A DNA stretch of 64,000 bases from NCBI GenBank assembly GCA_913777615.1, contig CAJYTK010000017.1, positions 1 through 64,000 of the forward strand, written 5' to 3'. The translations under genes were made by a program, and so were the position numbers. This DNA comes from an uncultured Agrobacterium sp. (GTDB lineage: Bacteria > Pseudomonadota > Alphaproteobacteria > Rhizobiales > Rhizobiaceae). Below, piece after piece: positions 38,482 through 47,933 of this stretch. The first letter of the stretch is position 1. Every line of letters starts with the position of its first letter. Below the pieces are notes generated by a model. That model was not told where the DNA came from and did not search any database. It was given only the letters and a program-made list of their open reading frames with translations.

Positions 38482-38634
38482 GCTCTTCGTCTAGCGCAAC
38501 AGGCTCGAAGTCACCAGTTACGATTTTGTCCCACTTATCATTTTCGGTTGATTGATGGGCCGCTATGCAGCATCCTTACCAAATGGTGAAACCAAACCGG
38601 CGTCGCTACGGGGCGCTGAAAAGGGGAGGTGCTC

Positions 38635-39240
38635 TTGGCTTTTTCGACCCTCATGGACAAAAGGGAACGAGGTTTTTTGGATGGTCAGTTTCTGATCGCC
38701 ATGCCAGGTCTGGACAACAGCGCCTTCGAGCGCTCAGTCATCTATATCTGCGCGCACTCTCAGGCCGGCGCCATGGGTTTCATCATCAATCGAGGCCAAC
38801 AGATTACCTTCACCGATGTACTTCTGCATTTGAAGATCATGGATAGCAACGACGCGATCATGCTGCCCAATCGCACCCGCGATTTTCCGATCCAGTTCGG
38901 CGGACCGGTAGAAGCGGGCAGGGGCTTCGTGCTGCACTCGGATGATTACTCAAGTGAATCCAGCATTCCCGTCAGTGACGATATCTCGTTGACGGCGACG
39001 CTCGATATCGTGCGGGCAATTTCCAACGGCCGGATGCCGCAGCGCGCCACGATGCTGCTCGGTTATGCCGGCTGGGCACCGGGGCAGCTCGAAAACGAGA
39101 TCGCCAATAATGGCTGGCTGAATTGCCCGGCATCGGAAGAACTGATCTTCGATCGTTCTTTGGACGACAAATATGAGCGAGCCCTTGCTTTGATAGGGGT
39201 CGATCCGCGCATGCTCTCGGCCGAAGCGGGACACGCTTGA
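38635..39240 (+). CDS. YqgE/AlgH family protein (UPF0301)
   Basis: A 201-residue protein. The family pattern is [59 protein letters not shown] and [24 protein letters not shown] 38635 is preferred, with GGGGAGG 5 bases ahead. GTG 38629 overlaps that ribosome site, and ATG 38653 lacks one. The family role is unclear; links to transcription control and alginate were proposed elsewhere. It is divergent from the DsbD-N gene. Confidence 0.92.
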   Translation: MAFSTLMDKRERGFLDGQFLIAMPGLDNSAFERSVIYICAHSQAGAMGFIINRGQQITFTDVLLHLKIMDSNDAIMLPNRTRDFPIQFGGPVEAGRGFVLHSDDYSSESSIPVSDDISLTATLDIVRAISNGRMPQRATMLLGYAGWAPGQLENEIANNGWLNCPASEELIFDRSLDDKYERALALIGVDPRMLSAEAGHA

Positions 39241-39344
39241 CCTTGAGATTGAAAGCTTGAGATCAGCAGGAACAAAATTATAGTCGTGACGTTTTCTCCC
39301 CGGTAGCCAGCACCGAGCCTGGCATGAAACTAGGGAGAATGATT

Positions 39345-39536
39345 ATGGGTAGCACGTCCGACAAGATCGCTGGTAAGGCAAACGAAGTTGCTGGCAAGGT
39401 AAAGCAGAGCGTTGGTTCCGCTACCGGCAACGACAGCATGCGCGCCGAAGGTGCTGCGCAGGAAACCAAGGGCAAGGTCCAGGTCGCTGCCGGCAAGGCC
39501 AAGGACGCCGTCAAGGACACCGTCGACAGAATGTAG
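39345..39536 (+). CDS. CsbD-family stress protein
   Basis: A 63-residue, highly charged helical protein: [20 protein letters not shown], then [20 protein letters not shown]. CsbD proteins are general-stress products of unknown action. GGGAG 8 bases before ATG 39345 decides the start. A strong terminator follows at 39599-39638, so the gene is probably monocistronic. Confidence 0.92.
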   Translation: MGSTSDKIAGKANEVAGKVKQSVGSATGNDSMRAEGAAQETKGKVQVAAGKAKDAVKDTVDRM

Positions 39537-39598
39537 GACGACTGCGACCTCTTAGAGATAAGACGGTCGCAACCTTGATGACCTTCGCAGGTCCCTGA

Positions 39599-39638
39599 GC
39601 GCATGTGTTGAAGTTCGGCACATGCGCTTTTCGCTTTT
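39599..39638 (+). terminator. Rho-independent terminator after csbD
   Basis: GCGCATGTG (39599-39607) pairs perfectly with CACATGCGC (39619-39627), followed by TTTTCGCTTTT. Upstream, another 7-base hairpin (39543-39549 / 39565-39571) directly follows the csbD stop. Confidence 0.85.
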
Positions 39639-39681
39639 GCGAGCAATTTCCCCAACCAGTCGTGATACCCAGGAGATAGGG

Positions 39682-40851
39682 ATGCAACTTTTCTCGTGTG
39701 CTGCGTGCGGGCAGCCCGTCCACTTTGATAACCGGTCCTGTGTTCGATGCGGCCATCGGCTCGCCTTCGTACCGCAGACGCTTTCAATGGAGGCGTTGGA
39801 TCCAGCCGGTGATCCGTTGTGGACGCTGGTATCGAAGCCCGATCATCAGGTTCGCTTCTGCGCAAACGAAGTCAACGACATCTGCAACTGGGCTATCCCG
39901 GCCGATAGCGAAACACCCTTCTGCCCCGCTTGCAGCCATAACCGTCTGGTGCCGGATGCCTCGACCCAGGAAGGAATCGAGCAATGGCGGCGCCTTAGCC
40001 AGGCGCAGCGGCACCTCTTCTACTCCATGCTGCGCTTGAAACTGCCTCATCCGAACCGCGATTCCGACCCGCAAGGTGGCTTGGTGTTCGACTTTCTGGT
40101 GGATGAAATTGCTGCCGACGGTTCGGTTATCCCGGCCATGACAGGTCACGACGAGGGGCTGATTGCGATCCGTGCGGCTGAAGCCGACGATGTCACGCGT
40201 GAACAGGTTCGCGCCAACATGAACGAACCTTATCGCACCATGCTTGGCCACTTCCGCCATGAGGTCGGGCATTTCATCTGGAATAAGATGGTGCGTGACG
40301 CTGGAAGACTTGACGCTTTCCGCGCCGCCTTTGGCGACGAGCGAGAGGATTACGGTGAGGCCCTGAAACGCAATTACGACCAGGGACCGCAGCCGGGATG
40401 GCAGGAAACCTATATTAGCTCCTATGCATCAGTACATCCATGGGAAGACTTCGCCGAGTGCTTCGCACACTATCTCCACATCGTTGACACACTCGAAACC
40501 GCCCATGCCTTCGGCATCGCCATCGAGCCGGAAGGTCATGAGGAAATGGCAACCGAAGTTGCCTTTGACCCTTACCGTGCCAGAAGCGCACAACGGTTGG
40601 TCAACGCTTGGGTACCGCTGAGCGTAGCGCTGAACTCCATGCAGCGCAGCATGGGAGAGGCCGACCTCTACCCCTTCGTACTAACGCCCGCGGTGGTGGA
40701 GAAGCTGCAATTCCTTCATGATCTCTTGCATGAAAAAATTCCAGCCAACTCGGATGCGCCCGATAGCGCAGCGCAGCACCAAGGCGGGGCTCAGCCTCAG
40801 GCCGAACAGCAATCAGGCGCGCTTGAAGACTTGAAAGCGCTCGCGTACTAG
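39682..40851 (+). CDS. Putative zinc-binding metallopeptidase with double zinc ribbon
   Basis: A 389-residue protein with no signal peptide. The N-terminus has two Cys-rich knuckles, FSCAACGQPVHFDNRSCVRC and FCANEVNDICNWAIP with FCPACSHNRL. The core holds HExxH in GHFRHEVGHFIW, with a likely third ligand Glu in HPWEDFAECFAHYLH, as in gluzincin-type enzymes. It matches the family annotated as putative zinc-binding peptidases (Peptidase_Mx). The substrate is unknown. The C-terminal 30 residues are Gln/Ala-rich. AGGAG precedes ATG 39682. The last 39 bases overlap the 3' end of the opposite GGDEF-EAL gene. Confidence 0.85.
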   Translation: MQLFSCAACGQPVHFDNRSCVRCGHRLAFVPQTLSMEALDPAGDPLWTLVSKPDHQVRFCANEVNDICNWAIPADSETPFCPACSHNRLVPDASTQEGIEQWRRLSQAQRHLFYSMLRLKLPHPNRDSDPQGGLVFDFLVDEIAADGSVIPAMTGHDEGLIAIRAAEADDVTREQVRANMNEPYRTMLGHFRHEVGHFIWNKMVRDAGRLDAFRAAFGDEREDYGEALKRNYDQGPQPGWQETYISSYASVHPWEDFAECFAHYLHIVDTLETAHAFGIAIEPEGHEEMATEVAFDPYRARSAQRLVNAWVPLSVALNSMQRSMGEADLYPFVLTPAVVEKLQFLHDLLHEKIPANSDAPDSAAQHQGGAQPQAEQQSGALEDLKALAY

Positions 40852-43716
40852 CCTAAGCGCCGCATCCGGCGTGTCCGGCGTACCGAAAAGGAAGCTTTGC
40901 CCGTAATGACAATTCATACGGGCAAGCTCTGCCGCATCTTCCGGCGTTTCGATACCTTCTGCCACCACTTGCATTTCCAGCGCACGCGCCATGGCGATGA
41001 TCGAGCGGAGCAGGACGTTCCGCTTGTCGCTGGTGTTGGCGATCAGTGCCTTATCCAGCTTGATCGTGTCGAAGGGGAAACGTGTCAGGTAGGCAAGCGA
41101 AGAATAGCCAGTGCCGAAATCGTCGAGCGCAAGGCTTAAGCCGGTTTCCTTGAGCTTGGCCAGCACGAGACGCGCCTGTTCAGGATTTTCCATCACGATG
41201 GATTCTGTCAATTCCAACTTCAACTGTTGGGGATTGCAGCGTGTTCGCTGAAGCATGCTGCGAACGTCGTTATAAAGTTCGTTGTTCAACAGCTGCGAGC
41301 TTGAAATATTGACCGAGATAAAAATTGGAAGCTTGTCGATAGCGTGCTGCCAGTCCATCAGGTCGTTTGCTGCCCGCTCGAGCGCAAACATGCCGAGCGG
41401 CTCGATAAGGCCCGACGCTTCGGCAATCGGAATAAACTCGCTCGGCGGAATGTTTCCGCGCTTCGGATGCTCCCAGCGCATCAGGGCTTCGAAGCCCGCG
41501 AGATCGCCATTGTCTAGTTTGACGATAGGCTGGTAGGCGAGCGAAAGCTCCTTGCGCTCAAGTGCGCGGCGCAGATCGCTTTCCATTTGCAGACGATCGG
41601 TTCCAGACGTTCGGAAGGCTGGACGGAAAGGCTCGACCCGGTTGCCGCCCGCGCGCTTGGCGCGATACATGGCAAGCTCAGCGTCGCTCAACAGTCCCGG
41701 AGCATTTTCCTGCTGGTCGATCCAGGAGACCAGACCGATGGAGGCGGTCAGCACGATTTCGCGGTTGGCGAAATTGATGGGTACCATGATGGCCTTGTTC
41801 ACCGCGTCGGCAAAATCTGCCACGCGTTGCGGGTCGCGCTCTGACACCAGGATCAGGCCGAACTCGTCTCCGCCCAGACGTGCCAGCGTATCCTGCGGTT
41901 TGAGGAGACGGCGTAGGCGGCGCGTCAAGGCAATCAGAATATTGTCGCCGGCAGCGATGCCAAGCGTGTCGTTGACGAGCTTGTAGCGGTCGATATCGAT
42001 CGCCATGACCGTGGGGCGAACCGTATCGCCATCCGGCGCAAGGTTTAGCACCGATTGCAGGCGGTCGAGGAAAACCTGGCGGTTTGGAAGGCCGGTCAGG
42101 TTGTCGTTCAGCGCGTCCTGCAACAGTCGCTCGACGGAATTCTTTGGTTCGGTAATGTCGGTAATGGTGCCGACACATCGAATGATTTCACCGTTAGAGC
42201 CGAGCACAGGCCGCGCACGGATTTGCAGCCAGTGGAAATGACCATCCTCGGCGCGAATGCGAAACTCGTGGTTCAGTCGGCCCTTGCGATGGTCGAGCAA
42301 TACGTCGAGCGTTGCCTTGAAGCGGTCGCGGTCATCGGGGTGGAGGCGCGGCAGCCAGTTGCGCGCAGCGCCATGCATGGTGCCCGGATGAAGGCCAAGC
42401 TTGATCGAGACGTCTGGCGTCGTAACGATACGGTCGCGCGTGACATCCCAGTCCCAGACAGTATCGCCACTCCCGGTCAATGCCAGGGATTGACGCTCGA
42501 GATCGGAGAACAAACCCTGCTGATAGGCACTTCCTGCAAAGGCGTGCTGAATGACGGTAAAGCCGATCAAAAGCACGATCAGGACCAGGCCGCCGCCGAG
42601 TGCTGGCTGCACGATGTCATTGTCCAGTTGCCCGGTCACTGTCAGCCACCCGCCGAAGAGCCAGACCAGGATCAGCGCCCAGGATGGCACCAGCAGAATG
42701 GCGCGGTCGTAGCGGTTGAAGCCGAGATAAATGATCAGCACGATGCCGACGGACGCCGTCAGCGCAAAGGAAACGCGCGCGATGCCGGATGCAATGGATG
42801 GATCGTAAATCGCGACGCCGAAAAGCGCGCCGAGACCGATGATCCATGCGAATGTGGCGTAGCCCAGATGCGCGTGCCATCTGTTCAGATTGAGATAGGT
42901 GAACAGGAAGACCACGAAGCTGGAGGCGAGCGCCACTTCGGCGCCCGCCCTCCACATTCGCTCGTCGCTCGACGTTACGGTAATCAGTTTTTCCAGAAAG
43001 CCGAAATCGACGCAGATATAGGCAAGTACGGCCCAGGCGAGAGCTGCGGATGCGGGCAGTACGGACGTTCCTTTGACCACGAAAAGAATGGTCAAGAGAA
43101 CAGCGAGCAGACCGGCGATACCAAGCACGATGCCGCGATAGAGCGTGAAGGCGTTGATCGTGTCCTTGTAGGCTTCCGGCTCCCAAAGATAGAGCTGCGG
43201 CAGTTGCGGCGTGGAAAGCTCGGCCACGAAGGTGATGACAGCGCCCGGATTCAGGGTGATGCGGAAGACGTCGGCATCGGGGCTCGGTTGACGATCCAGC
43301 GCGAAGCCTTCGCTTGGCGTAATGGCGATGATGCGCTGCGAGCCGAGATCGGGCCAGAAGAGCTTGGAATTGACGAGACGAAAGTGCGGCGCGACGATGA
43401 CGCGCTCAAGCTGTTCTTCCGAGACGTTGGCAAGCGCAAACACCGCCCAATCGCCCTGGTGGGCGGGAGAGCTTGCCCGCACTTCAATGCGTCGACGAAT
43501 GCCGTCCGGCCCAGGCGCCGTCGAAACCTGAAACGCCTCGCCCTGATTGGCGTAGATATCGGTAGTGGCCGTCAGATCGAGCGCAGTGTCATCGCGAGAA
43601 ATCTTCACCGGCTCGAAAGCCGACGCGTGGCTTGACAGCAGCGCAAAGAAAAACAGAAGCGCCGTCGCACATGCTTTCGCCGGTATGCGTTTCAACATAC
43701 GCGACACGAGGCTCAT
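40813..43716 (-). CDS. 7TM-sensor PAS-GGDEF-EAL cyclic-di-GMP protein
   Basis: About 967 residues. Signal sequence (ACATALLFFFALLSSHASAF), a periplasmic beta-sandwich of 7TMR-DISM type (about 30-190), seven membrane helices (about 190-400), PAS (GDTVWDWDVTRDRIVTTPDV), GGDEF (LARLGGDEFGLIL) and EAL (GFEALMRWEHPKRGNIPP). The EAL catalytic set is kept (SVNIS, LELTES, LDDFGTGYSSL, IKLDKAL, VAEGIET). The I-site position reads KPQD instead of RxxD, so product inhibition may be lost. ATG 43716 fits best; ATG 43725 is possible. It is last in thrC-M16-GNAT-this gene, 14 bases after GNAT. Confidence 0.9.
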   Translation of the reverse strand: MSLVSRMLKRIPAKACATALLFFFALLSSHASAFEPVKISRDDTALDLTATTDIYANQGEAFQVSTAPGPDGIRRRIEVRASSPAHQGDWAVFALANVSEEQLERVIVAPHFRLVNSKLFWPDLGSQRIIAITPSEGFALDRQPSPDADVFRITLNPGAVITFVAELSTPQLPQLYLWEPEAYKDTINAFTLYRGIVLGIAGLLAVLLTILFVVKGTSVLPASAALAWAVLAYICVDFGFLEKLITVTSSDERMWRAGAEVALASSFVVFLFTYLNLNRWHAHLGYATFAWIIGLGALFGVAIYDPSIASGIARVSFALTASVGIVLIIYLGFNRYDRAILLVPSWALILVWLFGGWLTVTGQLDNDIVQPALGGGLVLIVLLIGFTVIQHAFAGSAYQQGLFSDLERQSLALTGSGDTVWDWDVTRDRIVTTPDVSIKLGLHPGTMHGAARNWLPRLHPDDRDRFKATLDVLLDHRKGRLNHEFRIRAEDGHFHWLQIRARPVLGSNGEIIRCVGTITDITEPKNSVERLLQDALNDNLTGLPNRQVFLDRLQSVLNLAPDGDTVRPTVMAIDIDRYKLVNDTLGIAAGDNILIALTRRLRRLLKPQDTLARLGGDEFGLILVSERDPQRVADFADAVNKAIMVPINFANREIVLTASIGLVSWIDQQENAPGLLSDAELAMYRAKRAGGNRVEPFRPAFRTSGTDRLQMESDLRRALERKELSLAYQPIVKLDNGDLAGFEALMRWEHPKRGNIPPSEFIPIAEASGLIEPLGMFALERAANDLMDWQHAIDKLPIFISVNISSSQLLNNELYNDVRSMLQRTRCNPQQLKLELTESIVMENPEQARLVLAKLKETGLSLALDDFGTGYSSLAYLTRFPFDTIKLDKALIANTSDKRNVLLRSIIAMARALEMQVVAEGIETPEDAAELARMNCHYGQSFLFGTPDTPDAALRLVRERFQVFKRA

Positions 43717-43730
43717 ATATGTCATCACTC

Positions 43731-44321
43731 TCACTGAGTCCCGCCGGAAACGCGTTTGTCGGCAATCAGCGAAAACATGGCATGGTCCCGCCATTCGCCG
43801 TTTATTTTCAGATATTCGCGCAAGAGGCCTTCCCGCTGAAACCCGGCATTTTCGAGCAGCCGGATGCTTTTGAAGTTGTCTGGAATACAGGCTGCCTCAA
43901 TACGGTGCAACTGAAGTCCATTGAAGATGTAGGGTATTACCAGTTTTAATGCGGCAGACATATGGCCATTTCGAGCATATGGCTCACCCATCCAATACCC
44001 GATCATACAGCTTTGCGCCGCACCCCTGCGGATGTAGCCGATGGTGATGCCTCCGATCAGCGTATCGTCCGATAAGAAGAGCAGCAGAGATACGGCCGTG
44101 CCGGACGAGAATTCCTGGTTGTTGCGGGTGACGCGCACGCGAAACGAACTTTCGGTCAGTTCGTCGCTGCGCCAGGTCGGCTCCCATGGCTGAAGAAAGC
44201 CGCGGCTTTCCGAGCGTAGCTTGTGCCACTGCTTGAAATCGGAATAACGCGGCAGTCTCAGCAGGTAGTTTGCGCTGCGAAGTTCCGGCGTATCGCTATT
44301 GCGGGAGAGAAAGCGCAGCAT
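43731..44321 (-). CDS. GNAT-family acetyltransferase (RimJ/RimL-like)
   Basis: A 196-residue protein. Acetyl-CoA-binding and RimJ features are IGGITIGYIRRGAAQSCMIG, YWMGEPYARNGHMSAALKLV and CIPDNFKSIRLLENAGFQRE, then GLLREYLKINGEWRDHAMFS. It probably acetylates the N-terminus of a ribosomal or other protein. It sits 37 bases after the M16 peptidase stop, in the same operon-like row. Confidence 0.92.
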   Translation of the reverse strand: MLRFLSRNSDTPELRSANYLLRLPRYSDFKQWHKLRSESRGFLQPWEPTWRSDELTESSFRVRVTRNNQEFSSGTAVSLLLFLSDDTLIGGITIGYIRRGAAQSCMIGYWMGEPYARNGHMSAALKLVIPYIFNGLQLHRIEAACIPDNFKSIRLLENAGFQREGLLREYLKINGEWRDHAMFSLIADKRVSGGTQ

Positions 44322-44360
44322 TTAGTCGTCCAACACCATGCTGCGGGGCAGTCTGTTCCG

Positions 44361-45659
44361 TCAGCCGTTTGCGGTTATCTTCATCGAAGGCGCGACTGAA
44401 AGGCCCGCCGTGATGTCGGACAGCGGCGCCAGGTTTTCCAGCGGACCGATGGCTGACAGTGTCGGAACTTTATCGAAAAACAGACGCCCTGCAAGATCGG
44501 TCAGCCGCTCACGGGTGATGTCGCCAAGGCGCGTCATCATCTCGTCATTGGGAATAGGACGACCGTAAAGCATCATCTGGCGCGCAATCTGACCTGCACG
44601 TGCAGCCGGGCTTTCCTGCCCCATCAACAACTGTGCGCGGATTTGCGCGCGAGCACGGTCGATTTCTTCCTGATGGATGACGTCGGAGGCCTTGCGCAGT
44701 TCCTCGGTGATAACGGGAACCAGTTCCGCCAGATCGCTGCTGCCGGTTGCGGCATGAATGCCGAAAATGCCGGTGTCTGAAAAGCCCCAATGGAAGGCGT
44801 AGACCGAATAGCAAAGGCCACGATATTCACGCACTTCCTGGAAAAGCCGCGACGACATGCCGCCGCCGAGAATATTGGCGAGAATCTGCGAGCAATAGAA
44901 ATCACGTGCGTGATAAGCCTTGCCTTCGAACCCGAGAAGGATCTGCGCATCCATCAAATCGCGCGTCTCGCGAATTTCGCCGCCCGTATAGATGGCTTTC
45001 TCGATGATCGGAGTCGTTTCAGGCTTCTGCGGGAGGCTGGAGAAACGCTGCTCCACTTGTTTAACAAAGGTTTCATGATCGACGGCACCGGCCGCGACAA
45101 CAAAGATCCGGTCGGTGGTGTAATTCCGACCGAGATAATGGCGGATCTGGGCTGTGCTGAAAGACTGTACCGTTTCCGGTGTGCCGAGAATCGGACGACC
45201 GATCGTTTGGTCGCGATAGGCGACACCGGAAAAATTGTCGAAAACGACGTCGTCGGGCGTGTCCGTAGCAGCACCGATTTCCTGTAGGATGACGTTCTTC
45301 TCGCGCTCCAGTTCCGCCTCGTCGAAGGCGGACTCGGTCAGGATATCGGCAAGAATATCGACTGCCAGGGGAACGTGATCCTTCAGCACACGGGCATAAT
45401 AGGATGTGGTTTCGGTGGACGTGGCAGCGTTGACTTCGCCGCCGACATTCTCGATCTCTTCCGCGATCTGCCGGGCGGTGCGGCGCGCCGTGCCCTTAAA
45501 TGCCATATGCTCGAGCAGATGAGCGATGCCGTGCTCGTCATCCGTCTCGTTGCGCGAACCCGATTTTATCCACACACCGAGAGCAACGCTTTCGAGGTGA
45601 GGCATTCTCTCGGTCACGACTGTCAACCCGGACGAAAGCCGGGTTACGTTTACATTCAT
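44361..45659 (-). CDS. M16-family zinc peptidase (mitochondrial processing peptidase-like)
   Basis: A 432-residue peptidase. The inverted zinc motif HxxEH is in HGIAHLLEHMAFKGT, with the distal Glu in the helix ELEREKNVILQEIGAA. LLGFEGKAYHARDFYCSQIL and GGGMSSRLFQEVREYRGLCY are typical of the family. It is probably cytoplasmic or periplasmic-facing without a signal peptide; the substrate is unknown. ATG 45659 is preferred over GTG 45665. It follows thrC by 21 bases, a pairing seen in many Rhizobiales. Confidence 0.95.
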   Translation of the reverse strand: MNVNVTRLSSGLTVVTERMPHLESVALGVWIKSGSRNETDDEHGIAHLLEHMAFKGTARRTARQIAEEIENVGGEVNAATSTETTSYYARVLKDHVPLAVDILADILTESAFDEAELEREKNVILQEIGAATDTPDDVVFDNFSGVAYRDQTIGRPILGTPETVQSFSTAQIRHYLGRNYTTDRIFVVAAGAVDHETFVKQVEQRFSSLPQKPETTPIIEKAIYTGGEIRETRDLMDAQILLGFEGKAYHARDFYCSQILANILGGGMSSRLFQEVREYRGLCYSVYAFHWGFSDTGIFGIHAATGSSDLAELVPVITEELRKASDVIHQEEIDRARAQIRAQLLMGQESPAARAGQIARQMMLYGRPIPNDEMMTRLGDITRERLTDLAGRLFFDKVPTLSAIGPLENLAPLSDITAGLSVAPSMKITANG

Positions 45660-45680
45660 TTCCACGTCTTTCCGCGTCGG

Positions 45681-47078
45681 TCAGTCCTTGGCGCGAGCAT
45701 GCTTGCCGATGAAAGTCTCCACCGCCTCAAGCTCTGCTTCCAGGACGTCGAAACGCTCCTCCCGGTTCATAAGATCAGCAAGCCATACTGGTAGGGCAGG
45801 ATCGATTGCGCAAGCGGATTTTACAGCATCAGGGAATTTCGCCGGATGCGCGGTCGAAAGAACCACCATTGGGCTGTTTGTTTTTTCGTGCTTTTTCGCC
45901 ACATACACCGCTGTAGCGGTATGGGGATCGAGCAGGTAGCCGGTCTCGCTCAGTGTGTCGCGAATGGTTGCCGCGACCTGCTTTTCGGTTGCGCGACCCG
46001 CGCGGAAGTCTCGCTTGATCACCTTCATCGCCGCTTCGGAAATCTGGAAGGCGCCGGATTGCTTCAGGCCATCCATCGAGCGCTTGATCTCGTCCGAGTC
46101 GCGATCATAGGCTTCGAACAGAAGGCGCTCGAAGTTCGAAGAAATTTGGATATCCATCGAAGGCGAGGTGGTGGCGTGAACGCCGCGCATCTCGTAACGA
46201 CCGGTCTTTAGGGTGCGGGCCAGAATGTCGTTGTCATTGGTGGCGATCACCAGCTTGTCGATTGGCAGGCCCATCTGCTTGGCCACATAACCCGCAAATA
46301 TATCGCCGAAGTTGCCGGTCGGCACAGTGAAGGAAACCTTGCGATCGGGCGCCCCGAGCGAAATCGCGGTGGTGAAGTAATAGACCACCTGCGCCATGAT
46401 GCGCGCCCAGTTGATGGAGTTCACGCCGGAAAGCTTCACGCCATCGCGAAATTTCGCGTCGTTGAACATCTCTTTGACGAGGTTCTGGCAATCATCGAAA
46501 TTACCATTGATGGCAAGCGCATGCACGTTGGAAGCAGTCGAACTCGTCATCTGACGCTGCTGGACAGGCGAAACTTTGCCATGTGGGAACAGGATGAAGA
46601 TGTCGGTGCGATCGCGACCGGCAAACGCATCGATGGCGGCACCGCCGGTGTCGCCGGACGTGGCGCCAACGATCGTTGCACGCTGGCCGCGCTCGGCCAG
46701 GGTGTAGTCCATCAGCCGAGCCAGAAGCTGCATGGCGACGTCCTTGAACGCCAGTGTCGTGCCATGGAAAAGCTCGAGAATGAAGCTGTTCGGTCCGGTC
46801 TGGACCAGAGGGGCGACAGCTGGATGACGGAATGTTGCGTAGGCGTCATCGATCATCGAACGAAAATCCTTTTCAGGAATTTCCCCGCCGGTGAAGCGGT
46901 AGAGAACCTCAAAGGCGATTTCCTGATAAGTCTTGCCGCGAAGGGCGCGAATTTCCTTCTTTTTCATCTTCGGCCATTCGCTCGGCACATAAAGGCCGCC
47001 ATCACGCGCAAGGCCTGCAAGCAGCGCATCGGAAAAACCAAGCGATGGGGCGCTGCCCCTGGTCGAAACATATTTCAC
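45681..47078 (-). CDS. thrC: Threonine synthase
   Basis: A 465-residue PLP enzyme converting O-phosphohomoserine to threonine. The PLP lysine is Lys112 in FHGTTLAFKDVAMQLLARL. Other marks are the N-terminal KYVSTRGSAPSLGFSDALL, ATSGDTGGAAIDAFAGRD (phosphate loop) and SGVNSINWARIMAQVVYYF. It is a long type II threonine synthase. It is first in the row thrC-M16-GNAT-GGDEF/EAL. Confidence 0.97.
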   Translation of the reverse strand: MKYVSTRGSAPSLGFSDALLAGLARDGGLYVPSEWPKMKKKEIRALRGKTYQEIAFEVLYRFTGGEIPEKDFRSMIDDAYATFRHPAVAPLVQTGPNSFILELFHGTTLAFKDVAMQLLARLMDYTLAERGQRATIVGATSGDTGGAAIDAFAGRDRTDIFILFPHGKVSPVQQRQMTSSTASNVHALAINGNFDDCQNLVKEMFNDAKFRDGVKLSGVNSINWARIMAQVVYYFTTAISLGAPDRKVSFTVPTGNFGDIFAGYVAKQMGLPIDKLVIATNDNDILARTLKTGRYEMRGVHATTSPSMDIQISSNFERLLFEAYDRDSDEIKRSMDGLKQSGAFQISEAAMKVIKRDFRAGRATEKQVAATIRDTLSETGYLLDPHTATAVYVAKKHEKTNSPMVVLSTAHPAKFPDAVKSACAIDPALPVWLADLMNREERFDVLEAELEAVETFIGKHARAKD

Positions 47079-47283
47079 GGAAATCGTCCTTCGTCGTCAT
47101 CAGTTCATGGCTGACAAACCGTGTCTGCGGGGTTTCTCGCCCATTTCGCAAAAATGGCACAAATCCCAACGCAACCATCGATTTTTCCCAGCGCCGCTGC
47201 TATAGACCATCGCCGACAGGCAAGAAAGGCCAATAAACAGCATCTGCGGCCTGTTGCGGAATTGTTTTAGAGGGTGGAACAGA

Positions 47284-47865
47284 GTGACAGGGACTATTTT
47301 GCGTTTATCCGCCGCAGCATCGCTGCTTGCCGTGCTTGCGGGTTGCAATTCTTCCAATCCGTCCGACTCGCTGGCGGTCAATCCTCCGGCACAACAGGTC
47401 AATGGGGCGCCCGTCGTGCAGGCGACTTGCCCGCCCATCACCGTGCTCGACAGCAACGCAGTGCATCAGGTCTATGCAGGCGGCGCAAAAGGTGATCCGA
47501 GCAAGCTCGTCTACCAGGCATCCATATCCGATACGACGCGCTCTTGCAGCATGAACGAATCGACCTTGACGGTAAACGTCTTTGCACAGGGACGTGTTGT
47601 TCCTGGGCCTCTTTCGAAGCCTGGCCGCGTCAATCTGCCGATCCGCGTCACTGTGAAAGATGGCGACGGTGAAATCTTCTCGCAGGTCACCAGCCTCGGC
47701 GTGGACGTTCCTGCCGGTGACGCAGGTACGCAGTTTATCTTCAACAACCCAAATGTTGCTATTCCGAATGCTCCGGGCGGTGCGTCCAAGCAGACCAATG
47801 TCTTCATCTCCTTCGATGCAGGCGGCGCTAAGGCAGGCGGCAAGAAGAGCGGTCGCAGGGGCTGA
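47284..47865 (+). CDS. Conserved hypothetical lipoprotein
   Basis: A 193-residue protein with a signal ending in the lipobox LAVLAGC, so it is probably anchored to a membrane. The mature protein has QATCPPITVLDSNAVHQVYA, SISDTTRSCSMNESTLTVNV and RVNLPIRVTVKDGDGEIFSQ, reading as a beta-rich domain, and ends in a Gly/Lys-rich tail. The start is GTG 47284 with GAGGGTGG upstream. I do not recognise a named family; the function is unknown. A clear terminator follows. Confidence 0.8.
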   Translation: MTGTILRLSAAASLLAVLAGCNSSNPSDSLAVNPPAQQVNGAPVVQATCPPITVLDSNAVHQVYAGGAKGDPSKLVYQASISDTTRSCSMNESTLTVNVFAQGRVVPGPLSKPGRVNLPIRVTVKDGDGEIFSQVTSLGVDVPAGDAGTQFIFNNPNVAIPNAPGGASKQTNVFISFDAGGAKAGGKKSGRRG

Positions 47866-47892
47866 GACCAGAGGTCTTTGTCGACGTTTTCG

Positions 47893-47926
47893 AAAGCCGG
47901 ATCGCGTCAAGCGGCCCGGCTTTTTT
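47893..47926 (+). terminator. Rho-independent terminator after the lipoprotein gene
   Basis: AAAGCCGG (47893-47900) pairs with CCGGCTTT (47916-47923) and leads into six T (47921-47926). It separates the lipoprotein gene from the converging HAD gene and may serve both. Confidence 0.85.
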
Positions 47927-47933
47927 CATGGGC

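Noticed and set aside
42055-43635. 526-codon + strand open frame opposite the 7TM GGDEF-EAL gene
   Set aside because: The real gene on the minus strand has complete membrane, PAS, GGDEF and EAL features. The antisense product has none.
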